DNA from: Sulfitobacter aestuariivivens
GTDB taxonomy: Bacteria > Pseudomonadota > Alphaproteobacteria > Rhodobacterales > Rhodobacteraceae
Length of the DNA: 64,000 nucleotides
NCBI RefSeq assembly: GCF_014763045.1
Contig: NZ_JACTAG010000001.1
Span: forward strand, 1,798,001-1,862,000
Direction of reading: 5' to 3'
The position numbers and the translations under genes are program-made. Below, piece by piece: positions 53,759-62,369 of the stretch. Below the pieces are notes generated by a model, which ran no database searches, was not told the origin of the DNA, and was given only the letters and a program-made list of their open reading frames with translations. Every line of letters begins with the position of its first letter. Position 1 is the first letter of the stretch.

Positions 53759-54486
53759 ACGTCGTTCATCCTGCGTCGTCCCAGATAGATTTCGCCCACG
53801 ATCGGGTCGGCCAGAATGTCTGCGGCGGGGCCGTCGAGCTGGTTGCGCCCTTCCGCAAGAATATAGCAATGATCTGACACCCTGAGCGCCTGCTTCACAT
53901 TCTGTTCGACCAGCAGGATCGACACGCCATCGCGGGTCAATCTGTGCGCAAGATCCAGCACCTCGGCCGCCGCTTTGGGTGCCAGCCCGGCGGAGGGCTC
54001 ATCCATCAGGATCAGCGACGGTTCCCGCGCGAGGGCCATTGCCACAGCCAGCATCTGGCGCTGTCCTCCCGACAGAGAAGCCGCCCGATCCCCCTGCTTG
54101 TCCTTCAGGGGCGGGAAAAGGTCGAACAGTTCTTCCAGCCGCGTCTCTCGCCGACGGCTAAGCCGCAGCACAAGTGCCAGATTTTGGCGGATCGTGAGGG
54201 TTTTGAAGATGTTGTCGGTTTGCGGCACATATGCCATGCCGAGATCGGCCATTCGGTCCGCCCGGATGCCGGTGATCGGCGTGTCATCCAGTGTGACAGT
54301 GCCGGCAGAGACAGGCACCAGACCTGCTATGGTCTTGATCAGCGTGGATTTTCCAGCGCCGTTTGGGCCGATGATGGTGGTCAGTGCATTGCGCCGGACC
54401 GCAAGGTCAATGCCGCGCAGGATCGGCAGATCCTTGACATACCCAGCCACGATACCCGCAACGGTCAGAATATTGCCGCCGCTCAT
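53755..54486 (-). CDS. ABC transporter ATP-binding protein, LivF type
   Basis: A 243-residue ATPase with Walker A IGPNGAGKSTLIKTIAG, Q-loop region YVPQTDNIFKTLT, signature ASLSGGQRQMLAVAMAL and Walker B LILMDEPSAGLAPK. The D-loop and H-switch regions look normal. It pairs with the LivG-type ATPase encoded immediately upstream with a 4-nt overlap. Confidence 0.93.
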   Translation of the reverse strand: MSGGNILTVAGIVAGYVKDLPILRGIDLAVRRNALTTIIGPNGAGKSTLIKTIAGLVPVSAGTVTLDDTPITGIRADRMADLGMAYVPQTDNIFKTLTIRQNLALVLRLSRRRETRLEELFDLFPPLKDKQGDRAASLSGGQRQMLAVAMALAREPSLILMDEPSAGLAPKAAAEVLDLAHRLTRDGVSILLVEQNVKQALRVSDHCYILAEGRNQLDGPAADILADPIVGEIYLGRRRMNDV

Positions 54487-55259
54487 GCGACGCCGGTCCC
54501 AAGATAGGCGTCCAGCAATCCGGCATCTGCCTGCGCGTCTTGCGCTGTGCCCTCAAACACCACCCGGCCTTCTGCAAGCGCAATGATAGGTGCACAGTGG
54601 CGCATCACGAAATCCATGTCGTGTTCGATGATAAAGAACGTCATGCCCTGACGGTTCAACGCCTTTATCCGGTCGATCAAGACGTTGGTCAGCGATGGGT
54701 TCACGCCCGCCGCAGGCTCATCCAGCAGGATCATCTGCGGCTCTCCCATCAGGGCGCGCGCCAGTTCAAGCAATTTCGTCTGTCCGCCAGAGATTTTGCC
54801 CGCTGGCTGATCAGCGAGATCAGCCAACGTCATAAAGTCCAGGATGCCCATCGCCTTGTCACGCAGTGCGCGTTCTTGCCGGGCCATCCTGCGGCGCTGG
54901 AAAATCGCGCCTGTCAACGTCTCACCGGACTGTTTGGGTGGCGCCAACAGCAGGTTTTCCAGCACGCTCAGACGCCTGAAGGGGCGCGGGATCTGGAATG
55001 TCCGGGCAAGACCAAGGTGAAACAGCCTGTCCGGGCTCATTCCGGTCACATCCGAGCCGTCAAAATGGACACGGCCCGCGGTGGGCTTCAACGCCCCGGC
55101 AAGCAGATTGAAAAAAGTGGTCTTGCCAGCCCCATTAGGGCCGATCAGCCCCGTCATCGTCCCCGGCTGAATATCCAGTGAAACGCTGTCCACCGCCCTC
55201 AGTTCACCGAATGCACACGACAGGGTGTCGGTTGACAGCATAGGGGGGTCATTGCTCAT
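54483..55259 (-). CDS. ABC transporter ATP-binding protein, LivG type
   Basis: A 258-residue ATPase: Walker A LIGPNGAGKTTFFNLLAG, the LivG-specific LFHLGLARTFQIPRPFRRLSV, signature ISGGQTKLLELARAL, Walker B MILLDEPAAGVNPSL and the H-loop in FFIIEHDMDFVM. First gene of livG-F-H-M-binding protein order. It is divergent from the aspartate-dehydrogenase-like gene, with 131 nt between starts that must hold both promoters. Confidence 0.93.
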   Translation of the reverse strand: MSNDPPMLSTDTLSCAFGELRAVDSVSLDIQPGTMTGLIGPNGAGKTTFFNLLAGALKPTAGRVHFDGSDVTGMSPDRLFHLGLARTFQIPRPFRRLSVLENLLLAPPKQSGETLTGAIFQRRRMARQERALRDKAMGILDFMTLADLADQPAGKISGGQTKLLELARALMGEPQMILLDEPAAGVNPSLTNVLIDRIKALNRQGMTFFIIEHDMDFVMRHCAPIIALAEGRVVFEGTAQDAQADAGLLDAYLGTGVA

Positions 55260-55390
55260 CTACGGTGCCTCATGACTGGCCGCGCGCGAACTCTGGCTTT
55301 ATCCGGTCCGCGCACTGCGCCCCCATTTCTGTGACAGTTGGTTCAAGCTACGTTAGACCAGCAAAAGGCAGGTGGGAAGGTGATAGGCAC

Positions 55391-56080
55391 GTGAGGACAG
55401 TCTCAGTTATCGGACACGGGGAAATCGGTGGCGCGCTGGTCCGCGGTATCGCTGATCTGAACGCATGGCAGTTGGGCCGCGTGCTGACCCGGCACGCGGT
55501 GCCGGACCTTGAGGAGCAGACACAAGACGGGAACAGGTTTCTTGTCCATCCGGTCGATCTGATCATAGATGCGGCGGGCCCCGACGCGCTGCGTGCCCTC
55601 GGGCCAAGGGCGTTGGCCATCGCACCGGTCTGGTCGGTAGGGGCGGTTGCCATGGCAGCGCCCGAATTTCAGGCGCGTATTGCCGCCGTCTCAGAAAAAT
55701 CCGGCCACCCGCTGCGGCTTTTTGCATGTGGCATGGCGAACATGCCGCTAACGGCCCGGCGCCTGCGGATCACCATGCGCTCTGCGGAAATCGAAGCGTC
55801 CTGGACCGGCCCCTTGTCGCAGGCGGTCGCGCGCTGGCCGGATATGCTGAATTCAGCAGTTGCGGTGGCGTTGAACGGGCCGGGGCTGGAGGCGACTGTG
55901 CTGAGTATGCAGGCCGGTGGTACAAATGGGGTCCATGAGATCGAGATCGAAGCGGAGGAAGACGGCATTACCTGGCAGCGCACGATAAGATTTGACGCGT
56001 CATCGCAAACGTCACACCCGGTCGCCCGCATGCTGTTAACCGAACTGGCCCGCGCAAACCGACGCTGGCGGGGTGTCTGA
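55391..56080 (+). CDS. Aspartate dehydrogenase-like protein (DUF108 type), divergent
   Basis: A 229-residue protein with an N-terminal Rossmann motif VSVIGHGEIGGALVRGI, a DLIIDAAGPDALRALGP segment and a C-terminal part matching L-aspartate dehydrogenase, NSAVAVALNGPGLEATVLSM and NGVHEIEIE with the conserved His182 of the NxHEI motif. The usual SGAxGGxDAL active-site motif is replaced by CGMANMPLTA, and the protein is about 30 residues short. A related but different amino or imino acid dehydrogenase is therefore possible. The GTG start with GGAAGGTG upstream is the best available. Confidence 0.7.
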   Translation: MRTVSVIGHGEIGGALVRGIADLNAWQLGRVLTRHAVPDLEEQTQDGNRFLVHPVDLIIDAAGPDALRALGPRALAIAPVWSVGAVAMAAPEFQARIAAVSEKSGHPLRLFACGMANMPLTARRLRITMRSAEIEASWTGPLSQAVARWPDMLNSAVAVALNGPGLEATVLSMQAGGTNGVHEIEIEAEEDGITWQRTIRFDASSQTSHPVARMLLTELARANRRWRGV

Positions 56081-56085
56081 CCTTT

Positions 56086-57171
56086 TCAGTCGCCCTTGGC
56101 CGCGAGAATCTTGTCGTCGGGATTGGTGTTGAGGTTGTACTTCATGATCCGCCCGTGCCTGCCGTTGCGGTCGCCCTCAAGCCCAAAGACTGGCCCATTG
56201 GGTCCTGCCGACTGCGCCAGTACGGCACCGATCTCTTCCCGGTCCGCATCTGTCAGGGCAAAGTCGAAAATTTTCAGGGTTTGGGGCAGGTGGCGGGCAT
56301 AGCGCGCACCGACGATGGCCGCCGCCACCTTCGGCTGATCCAGCACCCAGCGTACGGCAACCGCACTAAGCGGCACATCATGCCGCGCGCCCACAGCGTT
56401 CAGTGTTTCAAGCAGTGTCTGAAACAGGTTCCAGTCGCCAAATTCGTCAATGATCAGCCGGTACTTGATCAGCGAGCGGTTGGAAAACGTGAAGCCGGGA
56501 TCAGGCGCGCCCAGCCACCGCTCGGTAAGGAAACCGCCGGCAAGCGTTCCAAAGCTCAGCAGATGCACGTTGTTCTCAGCCGCCCAAGGCGCCAGCGTGT
56601 GTGACGGGCGACGATCCAGCACCGAATATTGTACCTGAGCGGCAGCGATGTCGAAACCGGCCTCGGTGAAATGTGCAATGCTATCCGCGTCCCAATTGTT
56701 CACGCCAAGATTGGCGATCTTGCCCTTCTCCTGACAGTACTTGAGGGCCCCCAAAGCATCCAGCGCGTGACCCCGGCTCATATCCCACCAGTAGAATTGA
56801 ACCAGATGCAGCCGTTCTATTTGCAGGCGCTGCAAGGAGCGATCGACAATCCCCTCGACATCCGCTTGAGTAAAGACCTCAAGACGGGTTAAATCCGGCA
56901 CCAGCTTGGTTTGAACAACCACACGATTGGCGATCTCTGCCCCACGCCGTTGGCGCAGGTCCGCGATAAAGGCACCGATCATCTCTTCAACACCGGTATA
57001 GATATCGGCGCAATCAAACGTCGTTATACCGGCGTCGACAAAGGCCTCCATGTCGGCGATGGCGGTGGACCGATTGACCTCGCCATGATCGCCAGCAAGC
57101 TGCCAGCCGCCCTTGATCACCCGCGAAATCCTGTGGCCGGGCCGCAGATCTGTGGTTTCCGGTTCCGTCAT
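56086..57171 (-). CDS. Aldo/keto reductase with Tyr at the catalytic His position
   Basis: A 361-residue AKR. Asp53 and Tyr58 (TFDCADIYTG) and Lys89 (VVQTKLV) match the catalytic tetrad, but the fourth position reads LVQFYWWD, so Tyr127 replaces the His found in most AKRs. The C-terminal half has SFGTLAGGFLTERWLG and AVRWVLDQPKVAAAIVGAR. These two stretches are shared with the AKR half of the divergent fusion protein at 57645-59117, showing paralogy. The start overlaps the upstream small gene by 4 nt. The substitution may shift it toward a different hydride-transfer chemistry. Confidence 0.85.
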   Translation of the reverse strand: MTEPETTDLRPGHRISRVIKGGWQLAGDHGEVNRSTAIADMEAFVDAGITTFDCADIYTGVEEMIGAFIADLRQRRGAEIANRVVVQTKLVPDLTRLEVFTQADVEGIVDRSLQRLQIERLHLVQFYWWDMSRGHALDALGALKYCQEKGKIANLGVNNWDADSIAHFTEAGFDIAAAQVQYSVLDRRPSHTLAPWAAENNVHLLSFGTLAGGFLTERWLGAPDPGFTFSNRSLIKYRLIIDEFGDWNLFQTLLETLNAVGARHDVPLSAVAVRWVLDQPKVAAAIVGARYARHLPQTLKIFDFALTDADREEIGAVLAQSAGPNGPVFGLEGDRNGRHGRIMKYNLNTNPDDKILAAKGD

Positions 57172-57542
57172 GCCTGGCCCTTCCAGTAGGGCGTGCCGCG
57201 CGCATCGGGCATGCCGGTGGTCTCGGCATGAGAAAACCAGCGCCGCTCTTCGCGCACGATCCGAAACCGTCCGCCGCAATGAGGATCAGGGCAAGCGACC
57301 TCTGCATCGGTCGACATCCAGTCGCCCGGTGCCGTGTCCCGCTGCTTGGCCGGTAATAGCGGGATCAGTCCTGCCAGCGCATACATCGACACCTTCTGCT
57401 CCGCCCCGAACATCAGATTTTCACCAACGACGCGGAAGCTCTCTCCTTCCACGTGGCGGCACACAGGGGTTCGGCCATCCAGCACGGTTTCCACCCTCAG
57501 ATCGTACAGCCAGAAACCAGCTTCTTCAGAGTCGTCTGCCAT
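57168..57542 (-). CDS. Small TIGR04076-like protein
   Basis: A 124-residue soluble protein: FWLYDLRVETVLDGRTPVCRH, GESFRVVGENLMF, YALAGLIPLLPAKQRD, then EVACPDPHCGGRFRIVREERRWF. The order of a beta strand pair, a conserved CP-D stretch and the FRI ending resembles the TIGR04076 family of short proteins with no known role. Three Cys residues (Cys-x-Pro, Cys at PHC) might bind metal. It overlaps the AKR start by 4 nt, so the two are co-translated. Confidence 0.6.
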   Translation of the reverse strand: MADDSEEAGFWLYDLRVETVLDGRTPVCRHVEGESFRVVGENLMFGAEQKVSMYALAGLIPLLPAKQRDTAPGDWMSTDAEVACPDPHCGGRFRIVREERRWFSHAETTGMPDARGTPYWKGQA

Positions 57543-57644
57543 GCCAATCCTGCCCCTTTGGTTCGTATCAGGTTTGCACTTCCCGAAATTGTCGTCAATC
57601 TGGGGCTGCGATGAAGGATGATGATGGAAAGTGGGAGAAAAGAC

Positions 57645-59117
57645 ATGGCGACCCAAGCAGCAAGGCCCGAGCGCACCGAAATTGCCCCCGGGATGAGCAT
57701 ATGCCGCGTCCTGACAGGGCTCTGGCAGGTTGCAGACATTGAGCGTGATGGCACTACGATCGACCCCGATGCCGGGGCAGATGCACTGCAATCCTATGTC
57801 GATGCCGGGTTCGACACATTCGACATGGCCGATCACTACGGCAGCGCCGAGATTCTGACCGGACGGCTGTTGTCGCGCGGGCCTGACCCAAAGCCGCTGG
57901 CATTCACGAAATGGGTGCCAACACCCGGCCCACTGGACGAAGATACCATCCGCGCAGGGGTACAAGCACGGCTGGACAGGTTGGGCACCGACCGTGTCGA
58001 TCTGCTGCAATTCCATGGCTGGGACTATCTGGATGATACGTTACTGGAAAGCCTGCATGCGTTGAGCCGTCTGCGCGAAGAAGGCCTGATCGCCGAATTG
58101 GGCGTGACTAATTTCGATGCTGCGCATTTCAATCTTGCTTTGTCAGACGGCGTGCCGCTGCGCACAAACCAGGTCAGCTTTTCCCTGATCGACCGTCGCG
58201 CAGCGGGCGACATGGCGACGGTCTGCGCCAAACACGGGGCCCATGTACTGGCCTATGGCACGCTGTGCGGCGGGTTCCTGTCGGACCGCTGGGTCGATCA
58301 GCCGGAACCTGCTGAGATCACCGACTGGTCCAAGATGAAGTATAAGCGCTTTATCGATGCCGCCGGCGGCTGGGACGCATTGCAGGCGATTCTGAAGGCC
58401 GCAAAGACGGTGGCCACCAAGCACGACGTTTCCGTGTCCAACGTCGCTACCCGCTGGGTGCTCGACCAGCCACAGGTCGCAGGTGTCATCATCGGCGCGC
58501 GCCTTGGCGGAAACATGCACGCGGATGACAACTTGAAGCTGTTCTCCTTTACCCTCGATGCCGAAGACCGCGCCTGCCTAGAGGCAGGTTTTCAAGCAAC
58601 CCAACCGATCCCCGGCGATTGCGGCGACGAGTACCGCAAACCGCCCTTCCTGACCGCCTCCGGTGACCTGTCAGATCACCTGAGCGAGATGCCACCTGCG
58701 CAAACAGCGCATCCCGTGCCGGGGCGTCCGGCAGAGACACGCGTTCTGACCGGCTCGAAATGGGAAGACATCGCGGGCTATTGCCGGGCACGACGTATCG
58801 GTGACCGCATTCTCGTCGCTGGTACCACAGCGGTTTCAGGTCACAACCGGGCCGTTGCCCCGGATGACGCTGGTGCGCAAACCGTCTACATCCTGGACCG
58901 CATCATCGCCGCCATCGAAGCGCTTGGAGGCTGCGCAGAAGACGTTGTGCGCACCCGTGTCTACATCACGGACGAAGCCGACGTCGTAGATATCTCAGAA
59001 GCACACGGCCGCGTTTTCCGAGACATCAAGCCTGTAAATACACTTTACCGTATCGCCGGGCTGATCGACGCTCACAAAGTAGAGATCGATGTCGAAGCGA
59101 TCGTGCGTGAAGGTTGA
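57645..59117 (+). CDS. Aldo/keto reductase fused to a RidA/YjgF-type domain
   Basis: A 490-residue two-domain protein. Residues 1 to about 330 form an AKR with a complete tetrad: Asp60 and Tyr65 (TFDMADHYG), Lys89 (FTKWV) and His124 (LLQFHGWD). After a linker (about 331-370), residues about 375-488 form a Rid domain: RILVAGTTAVSGHN, ILDRIIAAIEALGGCAEDVVRTRVYITD, and VEIDVEAIV at the end. The Arg105 equivalent of RidA, in the usual PAR[ST] motif, is replaced by Asn465 (PVNTL), so imine hydrolysis of the classical kind is doubtful. GGGAG precedes the ATG. Divergent from the two-gene AKR unit. Confidence 0.88.
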   Translation: MATQAARPERTEIAPGMSICRVLTGLWQVADIERDGTTIDPDAGADALQSYVDAGFDTFDMADHYGSAEILTGRLLSRGPDPKPLAFTKWVPTPGPLDEDTIRAGVQARLDRLGTDRVDLLQFHGWDYLDDTLLESLHALSRLREEGLIAELGVTNFDAAHFNLALSDGVPLRTNQVSFSLIDRRAAGDMATVCAKHGAHVLAYGTLCGGFLSDRWVDQPEPAEITDWSKMKYKRFIDAAGGWDALQAILKAAKTVATKHDVSVSNVATRWVLDQPQVAGVIIGARLGGNMHADDNLKLFSFTLDAEDRACLEAGFQATQPIPGDCGDEYRKPPFLTASGDLSDHLSEMPPAQTAHPVPGRPAETRVLTGSKWEDIAGYCRARRIGDRILVAGTTAVSGHNRAVAPDDAGAQTVYILDRIIAAIEALGGCAEDVVRTRVYITDEADVVDISEAHGRVFRDIKPVNTLYRIAGLIDAHKVEIDVEAIVREG

Positions 59118-59698
59118 GAATGACTCAAGCCGCCCTGGATTGCGTAAGTGATATGCAGTGTCAAGAACATGTGTGCGGCGATCGAGGGATTACAATTCGG
59201 CATTCTGAAGGTCTGCTTCCGCCATCGCAGTGGGCCTATCACGCAACTGCAGCAAAGATCACCTGTCCGCCGAACTTGCTGGCTCGATCAAAGCAGCTCT
59301 TCGTGTACCGCCTGACCTGCGCCACTGAAATGCCCGGGGTTTCAGGTTGGCCTGTTCTCTGACTAGGGAAACAAAAGTCCACAACAGACTTCGACCCAAC
59401 CCACTACTGGATTGCGGCCTGTAAAAGGAAAAGCATTCTCTGACCTCTCCGAAAAGTACGTCATCGAAGCGGATCACGGGGCTATTCTCAACGACGAAGC
59501 AACGGTGTCGATTTTCCAAATTGACGTCCGGATCACAAAAGCCAAGCTGGATCAGGGACAGATTCACCGATGGCACCATAACGGTCGATCGCGCATACGG
59601 TCCATGAACGGACCCGCGATTAGGCTAGGGTTTGGATCACAACATCGCGTCCTAAATCCCGGTCAACGACCAAATCGGCCCCATCGACGGCATAAGGT
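59118..59698. other. Intergenic stretch without a supported gene
   Basis: About 580 nt between the AKR-Rid gene and the C45 hydrolase stop. Several frames of 80-105 codons cross it on both strands, but none has a ribosome-binding site, family motif or matching length. It could be decayed coding DNA. No inverted ends or known repeat copies were found. Confidence 0.5.
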
Positions 59699-60823
59699 TC
59701 AGTGGGGGAGAATCAGATAACTTCCTATCTCGCGGCCATGACCTGCAGCATAGTCCGACGCGAGCTGGCGCCAGTCGATCATCGCAGCCCGTGACCATTC
59801 AGTGCTGCTTTCGCCGCTGACGGCATCGGGGTTGCGAAAGGCCGTGGTATCGGCCTGTGAATAATCGGCCAGATGTCGCCCTTCGCGAAATGCATCAAGG
59901 TGCTGGTCCCATTTTGCGCCAGCCATGGAGAGCAGAAGCGACCGCGCTTTCGGATCATATTCTGCCGTAAACAGCGTCCCGAAACCCTCAGCATAGCGAT
60001 CCTGCCGCAGAGGTGTTCTCAGGAAATGGTCACCCAAACTGCGCGGGGAGACCTGCAAGGATTTCAGATGCGCCAGCCGCTCAAGGGTTTGGGTAAAGCC
60101 GGGCCGGTCGGCCCCCCTGCCCTTACTTTGATGATTGGTCGCAATCGCCTGTGGCATCAGTGTGGCACCCCCACCGGGGGCCAGTTCAATGCTGGCAGTT
60201 TCGCCTTCGGCATCCGCTATCACCACGTTGTAGGCCATATGAGACGGTATGCGCCTGAATGCCGCGAGTGCCTCTTGAACCGTGTCACAGGTTTCCAGAA
60301 CGTAGCGGAGGATCGTCGCAATGCCGAACCCTTCGCGCGTTTCACCTGTGCCGCCATAGGCCAGCGCAACGCTGAGACCAGCATCATTGATGCCGTCCGA
60401 CAGACCCCAAAGAAATTCGACCATGCCCATGACCGCACGTCCCGTCCATTCCGTGCGCAACAACAGCCCTTCATTCAAGTCTGGCGACAGGTCATAGTTG
60501 CGCACCAGCCGGACATCGTCGCGGTCAGCAACAGCGGCAAGCGAACACCCTCCAAGATAGGAAGGCGGACACCACGTCGACAGGAACCGCGCCGCCCGGT
60601 CAGAGCCACCCGCAAGATTGATGAGCCTGTCGTAGGTCGCAATCAGCTCAGGCATATGGGTCCTGAGCGCCGCACGGCACGCGGTACGCGATGGCCCGGC
60701 ATCTCCGCCACGCGCAACGAACCACGCCTCATACGCGGGCCACGACCGCGTCCAGCGGGCCGCCCATTTCGGGCCGGGTATGGCCTCATCCACCGCATCG
60801 AAAGTCAGCGTCATGTTGGTCAT
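59699..60823 (-). CDS. C45-type autoproteolytic acyltransferase/hydrolase
   Basis: A 374-residue Ntn-hydrolase-like protein. The expected self-cleavage site is G92-Cys93 in YLGGCSLAAV, followed by DVRLVRNYDLSPD, as in the acyl-CoA:6-aminopenicillanate acyltransferase (C45) family, where Cys becomes the N-terminal nucleophile. Later come GLSDGINDAGLSVALAYGG and MAYNVVIADAEGETASIEL. It probably hydrolyses or transfers an acyl amide, with unknown substrate. The ATG at 60823 has GAGGAC about 7 nt upstream and lies 1 nt after the stop of the upstream esterase gene, so both are co-transcribed. Confidence 0.82.
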   Translation of the reverse strand: MTNMTLTFDAVDEAIPGPKWAARWTRSWPAYEAWFVARGGDAGPSRTACRAALRTHMPELIATYDRLINLAGGSDRAARFLSTWCPPSYLGGCSLAAVADRDDVRLVRNYDLSPDLNEGLLLRTEWTGRAVMGMVEFLWGLSDGINDAGLSVALAYGGTGETREGFGIATILRYVLETCDTVQEALAAFRRIPSHMAYNVVIADAEGETASIELAPGGGATLMPQAIATNHQSKGRGADRPGFTQTLERLAHLKSLQVSPRSLGDHFLRTPLRQDRYAEGFGTLFTAEYDPKARSLLLSMAGAKWDQHLDAFREGRHLADYSQADTTAFRNPDAVSGESSTEWSRAAMIDWRQLASDYAAGHGREIGSYLILPH

Positions 60824-60824
60824 C

Positions 60825-61907
60825 TCAAATGTCCTCGCGCGCGTTCTCAAAGAAAAAGCGGATCATCTCGCTGCTGGCATCGGGCCCCCTGGGATCGGTG
60901 TAAGACCCGTTTGGCTGCCCGCCTGACCAGGCATGTCCCAGGCCCTCGACAATCCAGTGTTCAAGGAATCCACATCCACCCGCGTCGCTGGATATGTTTC
61001 TTGTGTAGGTACGACCTGCGGTTTCCCCGGTCATCGACGTCTCCACACTTTGGCCTGAACCTGCGTTGCAGACACGCCGCGCAATGCCATCGGCGTTTGA
61101 CGGATGCACTGTGCGATCGGCTGATCCGTGAAACAGGATTGTCCGCACACGGTGACAGGATGCAACAGGATCAGGGCTGACAAGCGCACTCCCTGCCATC
61201 GCGGCAAAAGCAGAAGGCACATCCTTGGCTGATCCCATCGGAAGACCGGAATGGGCGCCGACGGCAGAAAAGACATCCCCATACGTCTCCCCCAGGATGA
61301 CCGCCATGGCCGCACCGGCAGAAAGACCCGCAACAAACGTTTCATCGCGGGTGACGCCGTATTTGGCAGAAACCTGCTGCGCCAGGCCAGCAAGAATCGC
61401 GGGTTCCCCCCTGCCACGGCGCTGATCGCCCCGGCTGAACCAATTCCAACAGGACTGCGCATTGTCGCCGCGCGACTGCGCGGGATAGACCACCACGAAC
61501 CCATTGAGATCGGCCAGGGCGTTCATGCCGGTTCCGGCCGCAAAGTCCTCTGGCGTTTGGGTGCAGCCATGCAGCATCATGACGACGCCCTGCGCACCGT
61601 CCGACGCAGAGGCCGGAACATAAAGGCGATATCGGCGACTGCCTGATGCGCACGCGAACGTGTCGCCCTGGAACACCGCACCGTCCGGAACCGGATCATG
61701 CAATGATCCGGACTGAGGGCGTGCGCCTGAGAGCTTTGCCAGCATATCGTTGACCCAAGGCATATGGGTGACGTCCGTCTGACCGGCCTGCCCTACCGGT
61801 GCGGCAAGGCCATGTTGAGCGAGGGTGCGCTGTACCAGATCGTTGGCAGCCGAAGCCCGTGCGAGATTGATTGCCGGGCGCGCCGCGCCGACATTGAAAA
61901 GTTTCAT
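60825..61907 (-). CDS. PHB depolymerase-family esterase
   Basis: A 360-residue alpha/beta hydrolase of the PHB-depolymerase-type esterase family. The oxyanion-hole segment is VVMMLHGCTQTPEDFAAGTGM, the lipase box FVAGLSAGAAMA gives Ser196, ILFHGSADRTVHPSN supplies the Asp and the catalytic His lies in EGLGHAWSGG. The first 60 residues are not conserved and show no clear signal peptide, so an intracellular enzyme acting on polyester, acylated aromatic or other short esters is likely. It lies between the RHH regulator and the C45 hydrolase. Confidence 0.87.
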   Translation of the reverse strand: MKLFNVGAARPAINLARASAANDLVQRTLAQHGLAAPVGQAGQTDVTHMPWVNDMLAKLSGARPQSGSLHDPVPDGAVFQGDTFACASGSRRYRLYVPASASDGAQGVVMMLHGCTQTPEDFAAGTGMNALADLNGFVVVYPAQSRGDNAQSCWNWFSRGDQRRGRGEPAILAGLAQQVSAKYGVTRDETFVAGLSAGAAMAVILGETYGDVFSAVGAHSGLPMGSAKDVPSAFAAMAGSALVSPDPVASCHRVRTILFHGSADRTVHPSNADGIARRVCNAGSGQSVETSMTGETAGRTYTRNISSDAGGCGFLEHWIVEGLGHAWSGGQPNGSYTDPRGPDASSEMIRFFFENAREDI

Positions 61908-61936
61908 TGTGTATCCTTTGTTATGCGAGAAGCGAC

Positions 61937-62353
61937 CTACCTGATGCGGTCGCCAAGTGCCTTCTTGATGTCCGCACTGGCCTGCAAAGCCCCCAGCACG
62001 GTGATCGACCCAATGGTTTGACGCGCAAGCTCGGGCGAGACGTCGGAAGCGATCCGCGCCAATCCCACGACTTTGACGTGAAGCATCTCACCTGCGGCCC
62101 TCAGCGCCTCGAGATCAGAGACGCTATAGTCCCGAAGACCAAGCTCCATGGTGTGGCGTTCCAGCGACTTGCTGACGACCTCACCATGACTTTCCAACTG
62201 GTTGCGGATCGCTGTCCGGATCAGATCGCTGCGGTTGGAATAGAAGCCTTCCTGTACCAGTAGGTCGATCCGGCCCAAGTCGACAAAGCCCAGGTTGATC
62301 GTGATTTTTTCATTGTCCGGCTGTCTATCACCGAGCCGTGTCACGTTGCTCAT
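61937..62353 (-). CDS. Ribbon-helix-helix (CopG-type) regulator
   Basis: A 138-residue protein. The N-terminal 60 residues form a ribbon-helix-helix domain: EKITINLGFVDLGRIDLLVQEGFYSNRSDLIRTAIRNQLESH with the strand, the two helices and the typical SRSDLIR-like turn. The remainder (LEALRAAGEMLHVKVVGLARIA and later helices) may bind an effector or drive oligomerisation. GGAG precedes the ATG at 62353. It lies 29 nt upstream of the esterase gene, so it likely controls this operon and itself. Confidence 0.82.
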   Translation of the reverse strand: MSNVTRLGDRQPDNEKITINLGFVDLGRIDLLVQEGFYSNRSDLIRTAIRNQLESHGEVVSKSLERHTMELGLRDYSVSDLEALRAAGEMLHVKVVGLARIASDVSPELARQTIGSITVLGALQASADIKKALGDRIR

Positions 62354-62369
62354 TGTCAATCTCCATCTG

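Noticed and set aside
59118..59698. Possible transposase remnant
   Set aside because: Translations in all frames were inspected for DDE, HTH or known IS segments and none could be recognised; no inverted ends seen.
59873..61180. A 435-codon plus-strand frame across the C45 hydrolase and esterase genes
   Set aside because: It spans two well-supported minus-strand genes and their boundary; its translation is Arg/Pro-rich without motifs.
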